Assembly: GCF_002797975.1 (NCBI RefSeq) | Contig: NZ_PGET01000001.1 | Coordinates: 3,100,001-3,164,000 of the forward strand | From: [Clostridium] celerecrescens 18A | Lineage (GTDB): Bacteria > Bacillota > Clostridia > Lachnospirales > Lachnospiraceae | Reading direction: 5' to 3' | DNA length: 64,000 bases | Part shown: positions 50,316 through 59,454 of the stretch, piece by piece | Position numbering within the stretch: the first letter of the stretch is position 1 | Layout: every line of letters starts with the position of its first letter | Made by a program: the position numbers and the translations under genes | Notes under the pieces: model-generated | Seen by the model: the letters and a program-made list of their open reading frames with translations, nothing else | Told to the model about the DNA's origin: nothing | The model's database searches: none

Positions 50316-52133
50316 ATGATCAGACGATTCCGCAGATTATCTTTTCAGTCCAAAATACTGCTTACCTATTTGCTCTTACTGCTGTTTACCGTGGTTATTT
50401 TTGCCATCTGCTATATTCAGGGGGTCTCTTCTGCCCTTACCTACAACATTGAATACATGAAACAGTCGAACCAGCAGAAAAACATGAACTTAGATATTGC
50501 CATGGGAAATAACAGCTCCTTAAATCTTCTGCATCTCATCGATCCCAAGATCAATGTCATACTCCATGAAAAATCCAGCAATATGACCCCCAAAGACCGT
50601 TATGAAAGGGACTATTATATGCAGACCGTTCTTAAAATGCTCACGGTCATCAATCCCCATGTACAAAGAATAACCATCCTGACTTCTGCAGGAGACACCT
50701 ATTGCAGCATAAATAATATTTCAAAGGACTATATAGGAAACGCACGGAAGACCATCGCTAGCGTCGCCTGGAAAACAAAGAGCCAGAAATACTATACAAT
50801 CCCTTATCCCCAGAAAATAGGGAATACCGGCTATTCCCTGGTAACGGTATACCACCAGCTTTCGGATATCGGTGAGTATAAAACCTATGGATATCTGCTG
50901 GCAGACTTGGATTTTGGGTCCATTGCAAAAGATTTTAATTCCACAGACGCAGCCGACGGTCTGGCATCTTCCTTTGCTATTGTATATAAAAACCAGGTCA
51001 TCTATAATTCCAGAAACGCCCACATCAATCTGGAGACCGCCCTTTCAGAAAAGGAAAAGCAGGAGGCCTTTCCTCATCTGGAGCAGATTGAGGCCTCCGG
51101 AAAGGGATCAGGGGAGCTTTCTCTAAATGGTACTCTCTGCATTGCCGCTGTTTTAAAAAATGAATCCACCGGCTGGTATCTGGTGCAGTATATCCCAAAG
51201 CACCTGCTGATCAATACCAGCATGGAAAGCATGTTAAATGTCATGGCATGGGTGATGCTTATCCTGACTGCAGCCGGGATTTTAAGCCTCATATTATCCA
51301 AGCAGGTCAGCCGGCCGATTAAAGCACTGGCAGAAACCATGAACCAGGCAAGGCAGGGAGAAGTAAAGCTTTTAACAGGATTACAGCCCAGGGAGGATGA
51401 AATCGGCAACTTAATTGAAATTTATAATGAAATGGGAAAAAGGATCAATGACAGCATTACCAAACTGTATATTATGCAGATCAATCAAAAGCAGGCAGAG
51501 CTTAAAATGCTTCAGTTCCAGATCAATCCCCACTTTCTGTATAATGCGCTGAATACGGTTACAGCCATTGCAAGGCTGGAAGAAATTGAAGAAATCCCTG
51601 CAATTACAGAAAGTCTGTCGGATATGTTCCGCTATAACATAAAAGGGACTGATTTTGTAACCGTAAAGGATGAAGTGAACCAGCTGAAAAACTATATCCG
51701 CATCCAGTCCATCCGGTTCCCCGGGCGCTTTGCAGTGAAGTATGATATCCCCGAGGAATACGAAAATAATGGAGTTATTAAATTCATCCTGCAGCCTATT
51801 GTGGAAAACTCCATTCAACATGCATTTAAGGAAAAACGGGACCAGGACTATTTAAAGATATCCGTATCACCGGATTCGGAAGATTACCTTTTGATCTCCG
51901 TGTACGATGACGGCTGCGGTATGACAAAAGAGAGGGTGGATGAATTAAACCATGCATTATGGAATACAAAAGCCAATACCCTGCTGGGAGAGGTTGGAAC
52001 AGGCATCGGGTTAGCCAATGTAAATGCAAGGCTTAAAAACTTTTATGGAGAAGATTGCGGAATTGTGGTGGAAAGCCGGTACGGAAGCTTTACCTGCATT
52101 CACATGCGGATTAAGAGGAATAAGGAGGGGTAG
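50316..52133 (+). CDS. Sensor histidine kinase, YesM/LytS-like
   Basis: A 605-residue membrane kinase. TM1 about 14-36, a large extracytoplasmic sensor region, TM2 about 300-322, then HAMP, the His_kinase domain with phosphoacceptor H406 in QFQINPHFLYNALNTV, and a HATPase domain (LQPIVENSIQHAF, DDGCGMTK, GTGIGLANVNARL). This is the YesM class, which works with YesN-type regulators to control sugar ABC systems. The TAG stop and the ATG of the regulator are 1 bp apart. SD AGGAGGAA before ATG. Confidence 0.94.
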   Translation: MIRRFRRLSFQSKILLTYLLLLLFTVVIFAICYIQGVSSALTYNIEYMKQSNQQKNMNLDIAMGNNSSLNLLHLIDPKINVILHEKSSNMTPKDRYERDYYMQTVLKMLTVINPHVQRITILTSAGDTYCSINNISKDYIGNARKTIASVAWKTKSQKYYTIPYPQKIGNTGYSLVTVYHQLSDIGEYKTYGYLLADLDFGSIAKDFNSTDAADGLASSFAIVYKNQVIYNSRNAHINLETALSEKEKQEAFPHLEQIEASGKGSGELSLNGTLCIAAVLKNESTGWYLVQYIPKHLLINTSMESMLNVMAWVMLILTAAGILSLILSKQVSRPIKALAETMNQARQGEVKLLTGLQPREDEIGNLIEIYNEMGKRINDSITKLYIMQINQKQAELKMLQFQINPHFLYNALNTVTAIARLEEIEEIPAITESLSDMFRYNIKGTDFVTVKDEVNQLKNYIRIQSIRFPGRFAVKYDIPEEYENNGVIKFILQPIVENSIQHAFKEKRDQDYLKISVSPDSEDYLLISVYDDGCGMTKERVDELNHALWNTKANTLLGEVGTGIGLANVNARLKNFYGEDCGIVVESRYGSFTCIHMRIKRNKEG

Positions 52134-52134
52134 A

Positions 52135-53670
52135 ATGAAGGTCATCATAGCAGAAGATGAATATTATGCAAAAAAAATGCTCGTTAAGCTTTTAACTAAT
52201 ATGGATATGGATATCACCGTTTGTCTGGAAGCCGAAACCGGGAAGCAGGCAGCAGATTATCTTGCCGGCAAAGACGCAGATCTTGTGATCACCGATATCC
52301 GCATGCCGGAAATGGACGGGCTGTCCCTTGCAAATTATGTGGAAGAACACTGCCCGGCAACAGATGTGGTTATCGTAAGCGGCTACTCGGATTTTAACTA
52401 CGCCAGGGAAGCCATGAAGTATGGGGTCCGGTATTACCTTACCAAGCCGGTAAAGCCAGAGGAACTGGAAAAGGCTATATGGGATATTACAAAAGCCAGA
52501 GAAGAAAAGAGAAGGCTGCTTGAGAAGCAGGTGGACCGGAGGCTTTTGCAGGAATCCCTCCAATATGTGAATATCTCCGGCATTCTGGCTAACCGGGCCC
52601 TAATGGAAACCTTCCGTGATCTGTGCGGCGGACAGCTAAAGGATCGCTCCTACCAGATGATCTTATTGCAGGGGAAACAGCGTATGAGCCGGGAGGAGGC
52701 AAAGAAGCTGGCGGAATTCTTAGAATCCGCATCAGACCATGCCAATATCCAGGTCTTTTACTTCCAGCAGCCGGACGAGGTGATTGCCATGAAGTTTGGC
52801 GGGCAGGAGGTACTGTGGGATCAAAAGCTTTACCACCGGCTGAAGCAGGAACTTCCTCAAAAGGAAATCGAAATCACATGTGGCATCAGCAGGCTTTACA
52901 AAGGGGAAGAACTGCTTGGAGACGCTTACCGGGACTGTGTTTATGCCATTAACGGAAGGCTGCTTGATGATAAGACCAGAGTGTTTGAATATGAACCGGA
53001 GCTGTCCATGGAACAGATCCTGACACAGCAGGAAGAACTGTCAATCTACGAAAGTGTGATGAAGGGAAGCTACCAGCAGGCAGAAACTTCTCTCCGTCAG
53101 TTCTTCTTTAAATGCACGGAAGGAAGCTGGAATGTATATTCCTTATACAGCGGTATCATGCAGATTTTTTCCGTAATCAGCAGAGCCTATTGCAGCAGGG
53201 AGGCTTCTTCTGAATCAGAAGAGATAAACCGGTATCTTTTGTTTTCCTTCAAATCAGATCTTTATCAGTTCCGTACCATGGAAGAGCTTGAGCGGTATAT
53301 GTTTAAAATACTGGAAAACACCTGCGGCTCCCAGGAGGAAAAAGGAAGCATCATCGAGGAAATTAAGAATTACGTATCCCTTAACTTCCGGTACGAGATT
53401 TCCTTAAATGAACTGGCAGCCCATAAGTATTTTATGAATTCCAGTTATTTAAGCCGACTGTTCAAATCAGAAACAGGGTTGAATTTTTCCAGATACTTAA
53501 TCACCTACCGCATGGAGCGGGCAAAGGAGCTATTAAAAAATACAGTTTTTAAGATAAGCGAAATCGCTGATTATGTAGGCTATAATGACACCTCCTATTT
53601 TATCCACACCTTCAAACGCCTTTATCAGATGACCCCCGAGCAATACCGCGCCCAGGAAGAAAAAAGGTAA
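52135..53670 (+). CDS. Response regulator, YesN-type (receiver plus AraC HTH)
   Basis: A 511-residue regulator. Receiver domain 1-120 with acidic pocket (IIAEDEYYAK), phosphoacceptor D54 in VITDIRMPEMDG and YLTKPVKPEEL; a middle region; and a C-terminal AraC double HTH (LAAHKYFMNSSYLSRLFKSE, then DYVGYNDTSYFIHTFKRLYQ). ATG 52135 has AGGAGG six bases upstream. It very likely activates the following ABC/GH13 genes, whose -10 lacks a good -35. Confidence 0.94.
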   Translation: MKVIIAEDEYYAKKMLVKLLTNMDMDITVCLEAETGKQAADYLAGKDADLVITDIRMPEMDGLSLANYVEEHCPATDVVIVSGYSDFNYAREAMKYGVRYYLTKPVKPEELEKAIWDITKAREEKRRLLEKQVDRRLLQESLQYVNISGILANRALMETFRDLCGGQLKDRSYQMILLQGKQRMSREEAKKLAEFLESASDHANIQVFYFQQPDEVIAMKFGGQEVLWDQKLYHRLKQELPQKEIEITCGISRLYKGEELLGDAYRDCVYAINGRLLDDKTRVFEYEPELSMEQILTQQEELSIYESVMKGSYQQAETSLRQFFFKCTEGSWNVYSLYSGIMQIFSVISRAYCSREASSESEEINRYLLFSFKSDLYQFRTMEELERYMFKILENTCGSQEEKGSIIEEIKNYVSLNFRYEISLNELAAHKYFMNSSYLSRLFKSETGLNFSRYLITYRMERAKELLKNTVFKISEIADYVGYNDTSYFIHTFKRLYQMTPEQYRAQEEKR

Positions 53671-53673
53671 AAA

Positions 53674-53732
53674 ATGTTTTACGAAACATCTCAGATACCT
53701 TATATAGGCGGTCATGTTTTGTTTTGTATAAT
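53674..53732 (+). promoter_or_regulatory. Promoter region of the sugar ABC operon
   Basis: A 16-bp palindrome ATGTTT-TACG-AAACAT (53674-53689) lies upstream of TATAAT (53727-53732). No -35 matches at 17 bp, as expected for an activator-dependent promoter. Confidence 0.5.
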
Positions 53733-53777
53733 GGAACTACCAAATAACAGGAAACAGAAAGGGCGAGGAAGATGTAT

Positions 53778-55055
53778 ATGAAAATGAAAAAAATGTTGGC
53801 AGTTGGTTTGACCTGCTCCCTGGCAGCGATGCTGGCTGCAGGATGCAGTGAATCAGGCAAAACCTCAGGTAAGAGTTCCGATTCCGGAGTGACACATCTG
53901 GAGTTTTTCTCTTCAAAGATGGAAAATGTATCCACCATGCAAAAGCTCGTGGATAAATTCAACAAACAGAATACTGATGTTCAGATCACCTTAAATTCCC
54001 CGGCAGATGCGGGAACTGTATTAAAAACCAGGATGACCAAGGATGATCTGCCGGATATCATCGCCTATGGCGGCGATAACATCTATACGGAACTTACAGA
54101 AGCAGGAATCTTATTGGATTTAAGTGATCAAGAGGTTTTAAAGACCATAAACGATTCATATATGCAGATGGTCTATGATATCAATGGGGATAAAGCAGAA
54201 AAAGCATACGGCATCCCGTTTGCTGCCAACGCTTCCGGTATTATCTATAATGCAGATCTGTTTAAAAAAGCAGGTGTAACCATTCCGGAGACCTGGGATG
54301 AGCTCATTGAGGTATGCGAAAAGCTGTCCGCAGCAGGCATCCAGCCCTTTGAATTAAGCTTCAAGGATAGCTGGACCATCTTACCCTCCTGGAACTCTCT
54401 GGCACCTGCAACACAGCCTGAAGGCTTTTTAGAGGCAAAGAAAGAAGGAACAGCAACTTTCCTTGGCACCCATGAAGAAGTTCTGGAAAAATACAGCAAG
54501 CTGGTGAATTATGCCCAGACAGACTTTATGGGAACTTCCTATGATGACGGCAACCGCAGCTTTGCGAGTGGTGAAGCTGCAATGCTGATTAACGGCGTGT
54601 GGACCGTACCTGAAATCAAAAAAACCAATGAATCCATCAATCTTGATATGTTTGCTTATCCGGCAACCAATGATAAGAATAAAAACAAGGTTGTATCCGG
54701 GATCGATGTCATGCTTATGGTGACAAACCAATGCAAAAACCCGGAAGCCGCCAAGCGTTTTGTGGCATTTATGCTGGAACCGGAAAACAGTCAGCTTTAT
54801 ATAAACGAGCAGTTTGCATTTTCTCCGGTAGAAGGCGTTGTACAGGAGGATGCTTCGGTGGCCGGCCTGGCAAAGGATATTGCTGATGGAAAGGTTACGG
54901 ATTTTGTAGACCATTATTATCCCAACGGTTATAATCTGTCCGCTATTTTATCCGAGTTTTTCTTAAATAAGGCAAATGGCATGGATGAAAGCGAAAACAT
55001 AGCTGCAACACTGAAAAAGTGCGATGAACAATATGATATCCTCAATACCCGTTAA
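53778..55055 (+). CDS. Sugar ABC transporter substrate-binding lipoprotein
   Basis: About 425 residues, family 1 extracellular solute-binding fold (MalE/UgpB-like). The lipoprotein signal ends LAAMLAAGC|SE. The mature part has HLEFFSSKMENVSTMQKLVD and later YGIPFAANASGIIYNADLFK, both typical. I choose ATG 53778 for a better spacing to GAGGAAG than ATG 53772. First gene of the operon with two permeases and a GH13; the sugar is probably an isomalto- or malto-oligosaccharide judged by the last gene. Confidence 0.92.
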   Translation: MKMKKMLAVGLTCSLAAMLAAGCSESGKTSGKSSDSGVTHLEFFSSKMENVSTMQKLVDKFNKQNTDVQITLNSPADAGTVLKTRMTKDDLPDIIAYGGDNIYTELTEAGILLDLSDQEVLKTINDSYMQMVYDINGDKAEKAYGIPFAANASGIIYNADLFKKAGVTIPETWDELIEVCEKLSAAGIQPFELSFKDSWTILPSWNSLAPATQPEGFLEAKKEGTATFLGTHEEVLEKYSKLVNYAQTDFMGTSYDDGNRSFASGEAAMLINGVWTVPEIKKTNESINLDMFAYPATNDKNKNKVVSGIDVMLMVTNQCKNPEAAKRFVAFMLEPENSQLYINEQFAFSPVEGVVQEDASVAGLAKDIADGKVTDFVDHYYPNGYNLSAILSEFFLNKANGMDESENIAATLKKCDEQYDILNTR

Positions 55056-55079
55056 GCCTGGTAAAAGGAGGATAAGGCA

Positions 55080-55958
55080 TTGAATAAACATAAAAGCAAC
55101 CATATCAGTCCAGCGTTCTATCTCATGGTAGTTCCTGTGGCAGCACTATTCTTTTTACTTCATACGGTCCCCTTTCTAAAGGGTATCTTTTACAGCTTTA
55201 CCAACTGGAAGGGTTATGGGAGCTGGGAATTTATCGGGTTTAAAAATTTCCTGCAGTTTTTTAAGGATCCTACCATAAAGCAGGCTTATGGCTTTACCTT
55301 TCAGTTTGCACTTTCCGCCACTGTCCTTGTTAACGTGTTAAGTCTGGCGCTGGCATGCGGTCTCAATGGGAAAATTCGGGGAAAGAATCTTTTAAAGGCG
55401 CTGTATTTCCTGCCATATATGCTGGGCACTCTGATCATCGGTTTTGTATTTAACTTTATCTTTGGCAATATCATTCCGGGATTTGGAAAATTAGCGGGGA
55501 TCCCCGGACTAAGTGTAAATATCCTTGGTACCAGCAAAGCATGGCTTGGGGTTTTGTTCGTGACTGTCTGGCAATCAATGGCCTTTAACACCATGATCTA
55601 TCTCTCCGGCCTTCAGACGGTGGATAAGGATATCTATGACGCGGCATCCGTTGATGGTGCCGTTGGCCTCCAGCGGTTCATCAAGATCACCTTCCCGCTG
55701 ATTGCTCCCTTCTTTACCATCAATATGGTATTGAGCGTTAAGAGTTTTCTTATGGCATTTGACCAGATTATGGCAATGACAGGGGGCGGGCCTGGAACTG
55801 CGACCACCACGATCTCCATGTTGATTTATAAGAGAGGATTTGACGGCGGACAGTTTGCCTACCAGTCAGCCAATGCCGTTATCTTATTTTTGGTTGTGGC
55901 ATCAATTTCCGTATTCCAGCTGAAGATCTTAGAAAAAAGGGAGGCGAAAGTAAACTGA
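55080..55958 (+). CDS. Sugar ABC transporter permease, MalF-type
   Basis: A 292-residue permease with six helices. EAA motif: DIYDAASVDGAVGLQRFIKI, followed by TFPLIAPFF. The start is TTG at 55080 with AAAGGAGGATAA eight bases upstream. The stop overlaps the next start by one base (TGATG). Confidence 0.93.
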   Translation: MNKHKSNHISPAFYLMVVPVAALFFLLHTVPFLKGIFYSFTNWKGYGSWEFIGFKNFLQFFKDPTIKQAYGFTFQFALSATVLVNVLSLALACGLNGKIRGKNLLKALYFLPYMLGTLIIGFVFNFIFGNIIPGFGKLAGIPGLSVNILGTSKAWLGVLFVTVWQSMAFNTMIYLSGLQTVDKDIYDAASVDGAVGLQRFIKITFPLIAPFFTINMVLSVKSFLMAFDQIMAMTGGGPGTATTTISMLIYKRGFDGGQFAYQSANAVILFLVVASISVFQLKILEKREAKVN

Positions 55959-56788
55959 TGAAAGAGAAAGAAAAGACCAATTGGCTCCTGACGATCCTTC
56001 TGTCAGTAATCGCTGTTTTCATGATCCTGGGCCCCCTTTATATCACTGTGGTGATCGCCTTGAAATCACCGTCGGATATGGAACATATACTGGCTCTTCC
56101 GACTTCCCTGCACCTGGAGAATTTTTCCAGGGCATGGGAGCTTACCGATTATCCAAGAAAGTTTTTAAATACATTTTTTATCACAAGCATCAATCTGGTG
56201 TTTACCATCCTGACCAATTCCATGGCGGCTTATGCCATGATACGGAATAAGGATAAAAGCAGATTTTTCAATCTCATGTATTATTATTTTATCAGCGCCA
56301 TGTTTATCCCTTTTAATGTGATTATGCTTCCCCTGGTAAAACAGGCCTCAGCCTTTCATCTGGATAACATCTATGGCATCACATTAATTTATATTATATT
56401 CGGACTGCCCATGAATACGTTTCTTTATTCAGGCTACATCAAATCCCTGCCTGTGGCATTAGAGGAAGCGGCGAGGATCGATGGGGCGGATACGTTCCAG
56501 ACCTTTTGGAGCATTATATTTCCGCTTCTTAAGCCCATGAGCGCTACGGTTGCAATCCTGTCCTTTATGTGGACCTGGAATGACTTCCTGATGCCCCTGG
56601 TATTGCTGAGCGATGCAAGCCAGCAAACCCTGCAGTTGGCCCAGTATGTGTTTAAAGGCCAGTTCTCTACGCAGTATAATCTTGCCTTTGCCTCATATTT
56701 AATGGTGCTGCTGCCAGTTTTAGCTGTATATGTATTTTGCCAGAAATGGATCATTGCAGGAGTGACCAGCGGTTCTGTAAAAGCTTAA
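55958..56788 (+). CDS. Sugar ABC transporter permease, MalG-type
   Basis: A 276-residue permease. EAA motif: LEEAARIDGADTFQTFWSII, then FPLLKPMSATVAI. The ATG shares a base with the stop of the MalF-type gene. No ATPase gene follows in the operon, so the pump must borrow a multifunctional MsmK-like ATPase from elsewhere, which is common in Firmicutes. Confidence 0.93.
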   Translation: MKEKEKTNWLLTILLSVIAVFMILGPLYITVVIALKSPSDMEHILALPTSLHLENFSRAWELTDYPRKFLNTFFITSINLVFTILTNSMAAYAMIRNKDKSRFFNLMYYYFISAMFIPFNVIMLPLVKQASAFHLDNIYGITLIYIIFGLPMNTFLYSGYIKSLPVALEEAARIDGADTFQTFWSIIFPLLKPMSATVAILSFMWTWNDFLMPLVLLSDASQQTLQLAQYVFKGQFSTQYNLAFASYLMVLLPVLAVYVFCQKWIIAGVTSGSVKA

Positions 56789-56804
56789 CGGAAGGAAGAA
56801 GAAA

Positions 56805-58424
56805 ATGGACAGAAAATGGTGGAAACAAGCGGTTATATATCAGATTTATCCCAAAAGCTTTCAGGACAGCAACGGGGATGGAATCGGAGATCTTCAAGGG
56901 ATTATCTCCAGACTTGACTATTTGAAAGAATTAGGGGTAGATGCGCTCTGGCTCTCCCCTGTCTATTGTTCCCCACAGGATGACAATGGTTATGATATAT
57001 CCAATTATCAGGATATAGATCCAATGTTCGGGAATTTAGAAGATATGGAAGAACTGATTGAAAAAGCGGGCAGCCGTGGGATCCGGATTATCATGGACCT
57101 TGTTTTAAACCATACTTCCGATGAGCATCCATGGTTTATAGAGGCGAAAAAAAGTAAGGATAACCCCTATCATGATTATTACGTGTGGAGGGATGGGGTG
57201 GAAGGAACTGCTCCCAATGGACTAAGAGCCGCTTTTGGAGGCTCCGCCTGGGAGTGGGTTCCGGAGCTTGGACAATACTATTTCCATCAGTTCTCAGTAA
57301 AACAGCCGGATTTAAACTGGGATAACCCAAAGGTTCGTCTGGAGATCCGGGATATGATCCTTTGGTGGATGGAGAAAGGAGTCGGCGGGTTCCGGCTGGA
57401 TGTCATCGATTTAATTGCCAAGGAGCCTGACCGGATGATCACAGCCGACGGTCCAAAGCTTCATGAATTTATACAGGAATTAAGCAGGGAGACCTTTCAG
57501 AAAGGAGATTTAGTCACCGTAGGAGAAGCATGGAGTGCAAATCCGGACAATGCCGTTCGTTACAGCGATCCGGATGGCAGTGAGCTTTCCATGGTATTCC
57601 AGTTTGAGCATATCTGCCTTGACCAGAAAAAAGGCGGAGAAAAATGGGACTTAGCCCCTCTTCCATTCCTGGAATTAAAGCGTGCCTTATCCACCTGGCA
57701 GGAATCCCTTTACTTAAAAGGCTGGAACAGCCTGTTCTGGAACAACCATGATCTGCCGAGAATCGTATCCCGCTGGGGAAATGATAAGGAATATCGGATC
57801 GAATCTGCCAAAATGCTGGCAATCCTCCTTCATGGAATGCAAGGTACCCCCTATATTTACCAGGGCGAAGAACTTGGAATGACCAATGTAAGATATGATA
57901 TGGAAGACTACCGGGATATTGAAACGTTAAATATCTATAGGGAAAGAAGCGAAGCCGGATATAAAGAAGCGGACGTCATGGAATCTATCTATACAAAAGG
58001 CCGGGATAATGCGAGAACACCGATGCAGTGGAATCATGGCAAAGAAGCCGGATTTACGGCTGGAACTCCCTGGATCAAGGTGAATCCAAACTATCCGGAA
58101 ATTAATGCAGAGGCCGCAATGGCAGATGAAAACTCTATATTTCACCTTTACCAGAAGTTAATTGGATTAAGAAAAACCCACGGCGTATTCGTAGATGGGA
58201 AATACCGGCTCCTGATGCCTGAGGATCCCGATGTATTTGCCTATACCCGTACGCTGGAAGATACTATTTTGCTTGTAATTTGTAACTTTTACGATAAAAC
58301 AGTTCCATTGCAGCTGCCGAAAGAGCTAGACCGTGAGAAAAAGCAGTTAATCATTTCTTATATAGATGAAGGCCTGGCAAATGTACTCAGGCCGTATGAA
58401 GCCAGAATGTATCTGATCGGGTAA
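56805..58424 (+). CDS. GH13 oligo-1,6-glucosidase-like, Val200 type
   Basis: A 539-residue GH13 enzyme, close in layout to the one at 47438. Nucleophile D199 (GFRLDVI), acid/base E241 (TVGEAWS), D316 (WNNHDLPR). The residue after the nucleophile is Val, which in this subfamily goes with alpha-1,6 (isomaltose, panose) specificity. Cytoplasmic. SD GGAAGGAAG. Last gene of the ABC operon, 16 bp after the MalG-type gene; an IS605-like hairpin begins 3 bp after the stop. Confidence 0.94.
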   Translation: MDRKWWKQAVIYQIYPKSFQDSNGDGIGDLQGIISRLDYLKELGVDALWLSPVYCSPQDDNGYDISNYQDIDPMFGNLEDMEELIEKAGSRGIRIIMDLVLNHTSDEHPWFIEAKKSKDNPYHDYYVWRDGVEGTAPNGLRAAFGGSAWEWVPELGQYYFHQFSVKQPDLNWDNPKVRLEIRDMILWWMEKGVGGFRLDVIDLIAKEPDRMITADGPKLHEFIQELSRETFQKGDLVTVGEAWSANPDNAVRYSDPDGSELSMVFQFEHICLDQKKGGEKWDLAPLPFLELKRALSTWQESLYLKGWNSLFWNNHDLPRIVSRWGNDKEYRIESAKMLAILLHGMQGTPYIYQGEELGMTNVRYDMEDYRDIETLNIYRERSEAGYKEADVMESIYTKGRDNARTPMQWNHGKEAGFTAGTPWIKVNPNYPEINAEAAMADENSIFHLYQKLIGLRKTHGVFVDGKYRLLMPEDPDVFAYTRTLEDTILLVICNFYDKTVPLQLPKELDREKKQLIISYIDEGLANVLRPYEARMYLIG

Positions 58425-58426
58425 GT

Positions 58427-58467
58427 CCCCACCCACCACTTATGCCTTTCCGGCATTGAAGTGGGGG
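58427..58467. mobile_element. Solo end resembling an IS200/IS605 right terminus
   Basis: CCCCACCCACCACTTATGCC, TTTCC, GGCATTGAAGTGGGGG: stem ATGCC/GGCAT and CACTT/AAGTG with a 2-nt bulge. It closely follows the hairpin at the right end of IS200/IS605-type elements (the ..CCCACCACTT..GAAGTGGGGG.. pattern). No transposase is near, so it is a remnant or a non-autonomous copy. Confidence 0.5.
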
Positions 58468-58474
58468 ATCTACT

Positions 58475-58530
58475 TGATGAAAAACAAAAGAAGAGAGCCG
58501 GAAACGGCTCTCTTCTTTTGTTTTTCATCA
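58475..58530. terminator. Bidirectional terminator with a perfect 26-bp stem
   Basis: 58475-58500 is the exact complement of 58505-58530, with a GAAA loop. The arms end in T-rich sequence in both directions. It separates the GH13 operon and the rpiR gene. Confidence 0.93.
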
Positions 58531-58541
58531 ATGGGCGTCTT

Positions 58542-59279
58542 TTACTGGCACTCATTCAACTCTTCTAATACCTGGCTCATTAAATATTCAAATACCACAA
58601 TCACTCTTGCATAAAAATAATTGGACTGCAGATTCCGGTCATCCAGCGTCTTATCATCCAGAATCGGAATATTGACGGTAGACGAGCGGCCAATATAATT
58701 GCTCTGCTCTCCTGTAAAAGATATGATATCCACCTGATTTTCATTTGCATAGTCAACAAGCTTTGCAATGGTATCTGTTTCCCCGCTCTTGGAAACCACG
58801 ATAACAAGTGATGCACCAAGACGGTTTTTATCATATACTGCATAGGCATTGGTCTTAATGACCCGGAAACCGGTTACCAAAAGCTTACGCTCCATATATT
58901 CCGCCAATGGGGAGGAAAATCCGGTGGCAGATACCAAAATAATATCATTTCTGTGCTTTTTTAACCGGCTCATAAAATCATTTAGTAATTCATCTGGTAT
59001 ATCGCTTATAAAGCTGGTAATATCCGACAGTCTTTCTTTATTTTTTCTATGACTTGTAATCATAAAATTAAGACGGTATATCATATCGGTATATCCGGTA
59101 TATCCCATCTTTTTTGACAATTTGATGATCGTTGCAGCAGATACAAAATTTTGGTTTGCAACTTCCCGCACTGCCATATGAAGTACCTGTTGATTATTTT
59201 CCAGAATATAATTCAATATCTGGGTTTCCGTTTCTGTCAGCTTATATTTATCCGCCAGTTTATAAACATCAAATTTCAT
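58542..59279 (-). CDS. RpiR-family regulator
   Basis: About 245 residues. HTH: VREVANQNFVSAATIIKLSK, MGYTGYTDMIYRL; SIS: NDIILVSATGFSSPLAEYME and SLVIVVSKSGETDTIAKLVD, a good phosphosugar loop. I choose ATG 59279 with AGGTGA nine bases upstream; the longer frame to 59354 has no such site. Convergent with the ABC/GH13 operon; its target is not obvious but that operon is the nearest sugar locus. Confidence 0.9.
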   Translation of the reverse strand: MKFDVYKLADKYKLTETETQILNYILENNQQVLHMAVREVANQNFVSAATIIKLSKKMGYTGYTDMIYRLNFMITSHRKNKERLSDITSFISDIPDELLNDFMSRLKKHRNDIILVSATGFSSPLAEYMERKLLVTGFRVIKTNAYAVYDKNRLGASLVIVVSKSGETDTIAKLVDYANENQVDIISFTGEQSNYIGRSSTVNIPILDDKTLDDRNLQSNYFYARVIVVFEYLMSQVLEELNECQ

Positions 59280-59410
59280 AAGTCCGCTCACCTTACTCCC
59301 TTCCGTTTTATGATATCCCCTGATGTCAATATCATTCATTCCAAGGCCCATCAATCGGTGACCTCAGAAAGCCCCTTTTCTTAAACTATACACTTAAGGC
59401 GCACAAGAAA

Positions 59411-59449
59411 AAAGACAGGCTGTCAGGTACTTCCTTTCAGCCTGTCTTT
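59411..59449 (-). terminator. Terminator of the aspartate kinase gene
   Basis: Perfect 12-bp stem (59411-59422 with 59438-59449, AAAGACAGGCTG), followed on the minus strand by TTTCTTG, 5 bp after the stop. Confidence 0.88.
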
Positions 59450-59454
59450 CTGTC

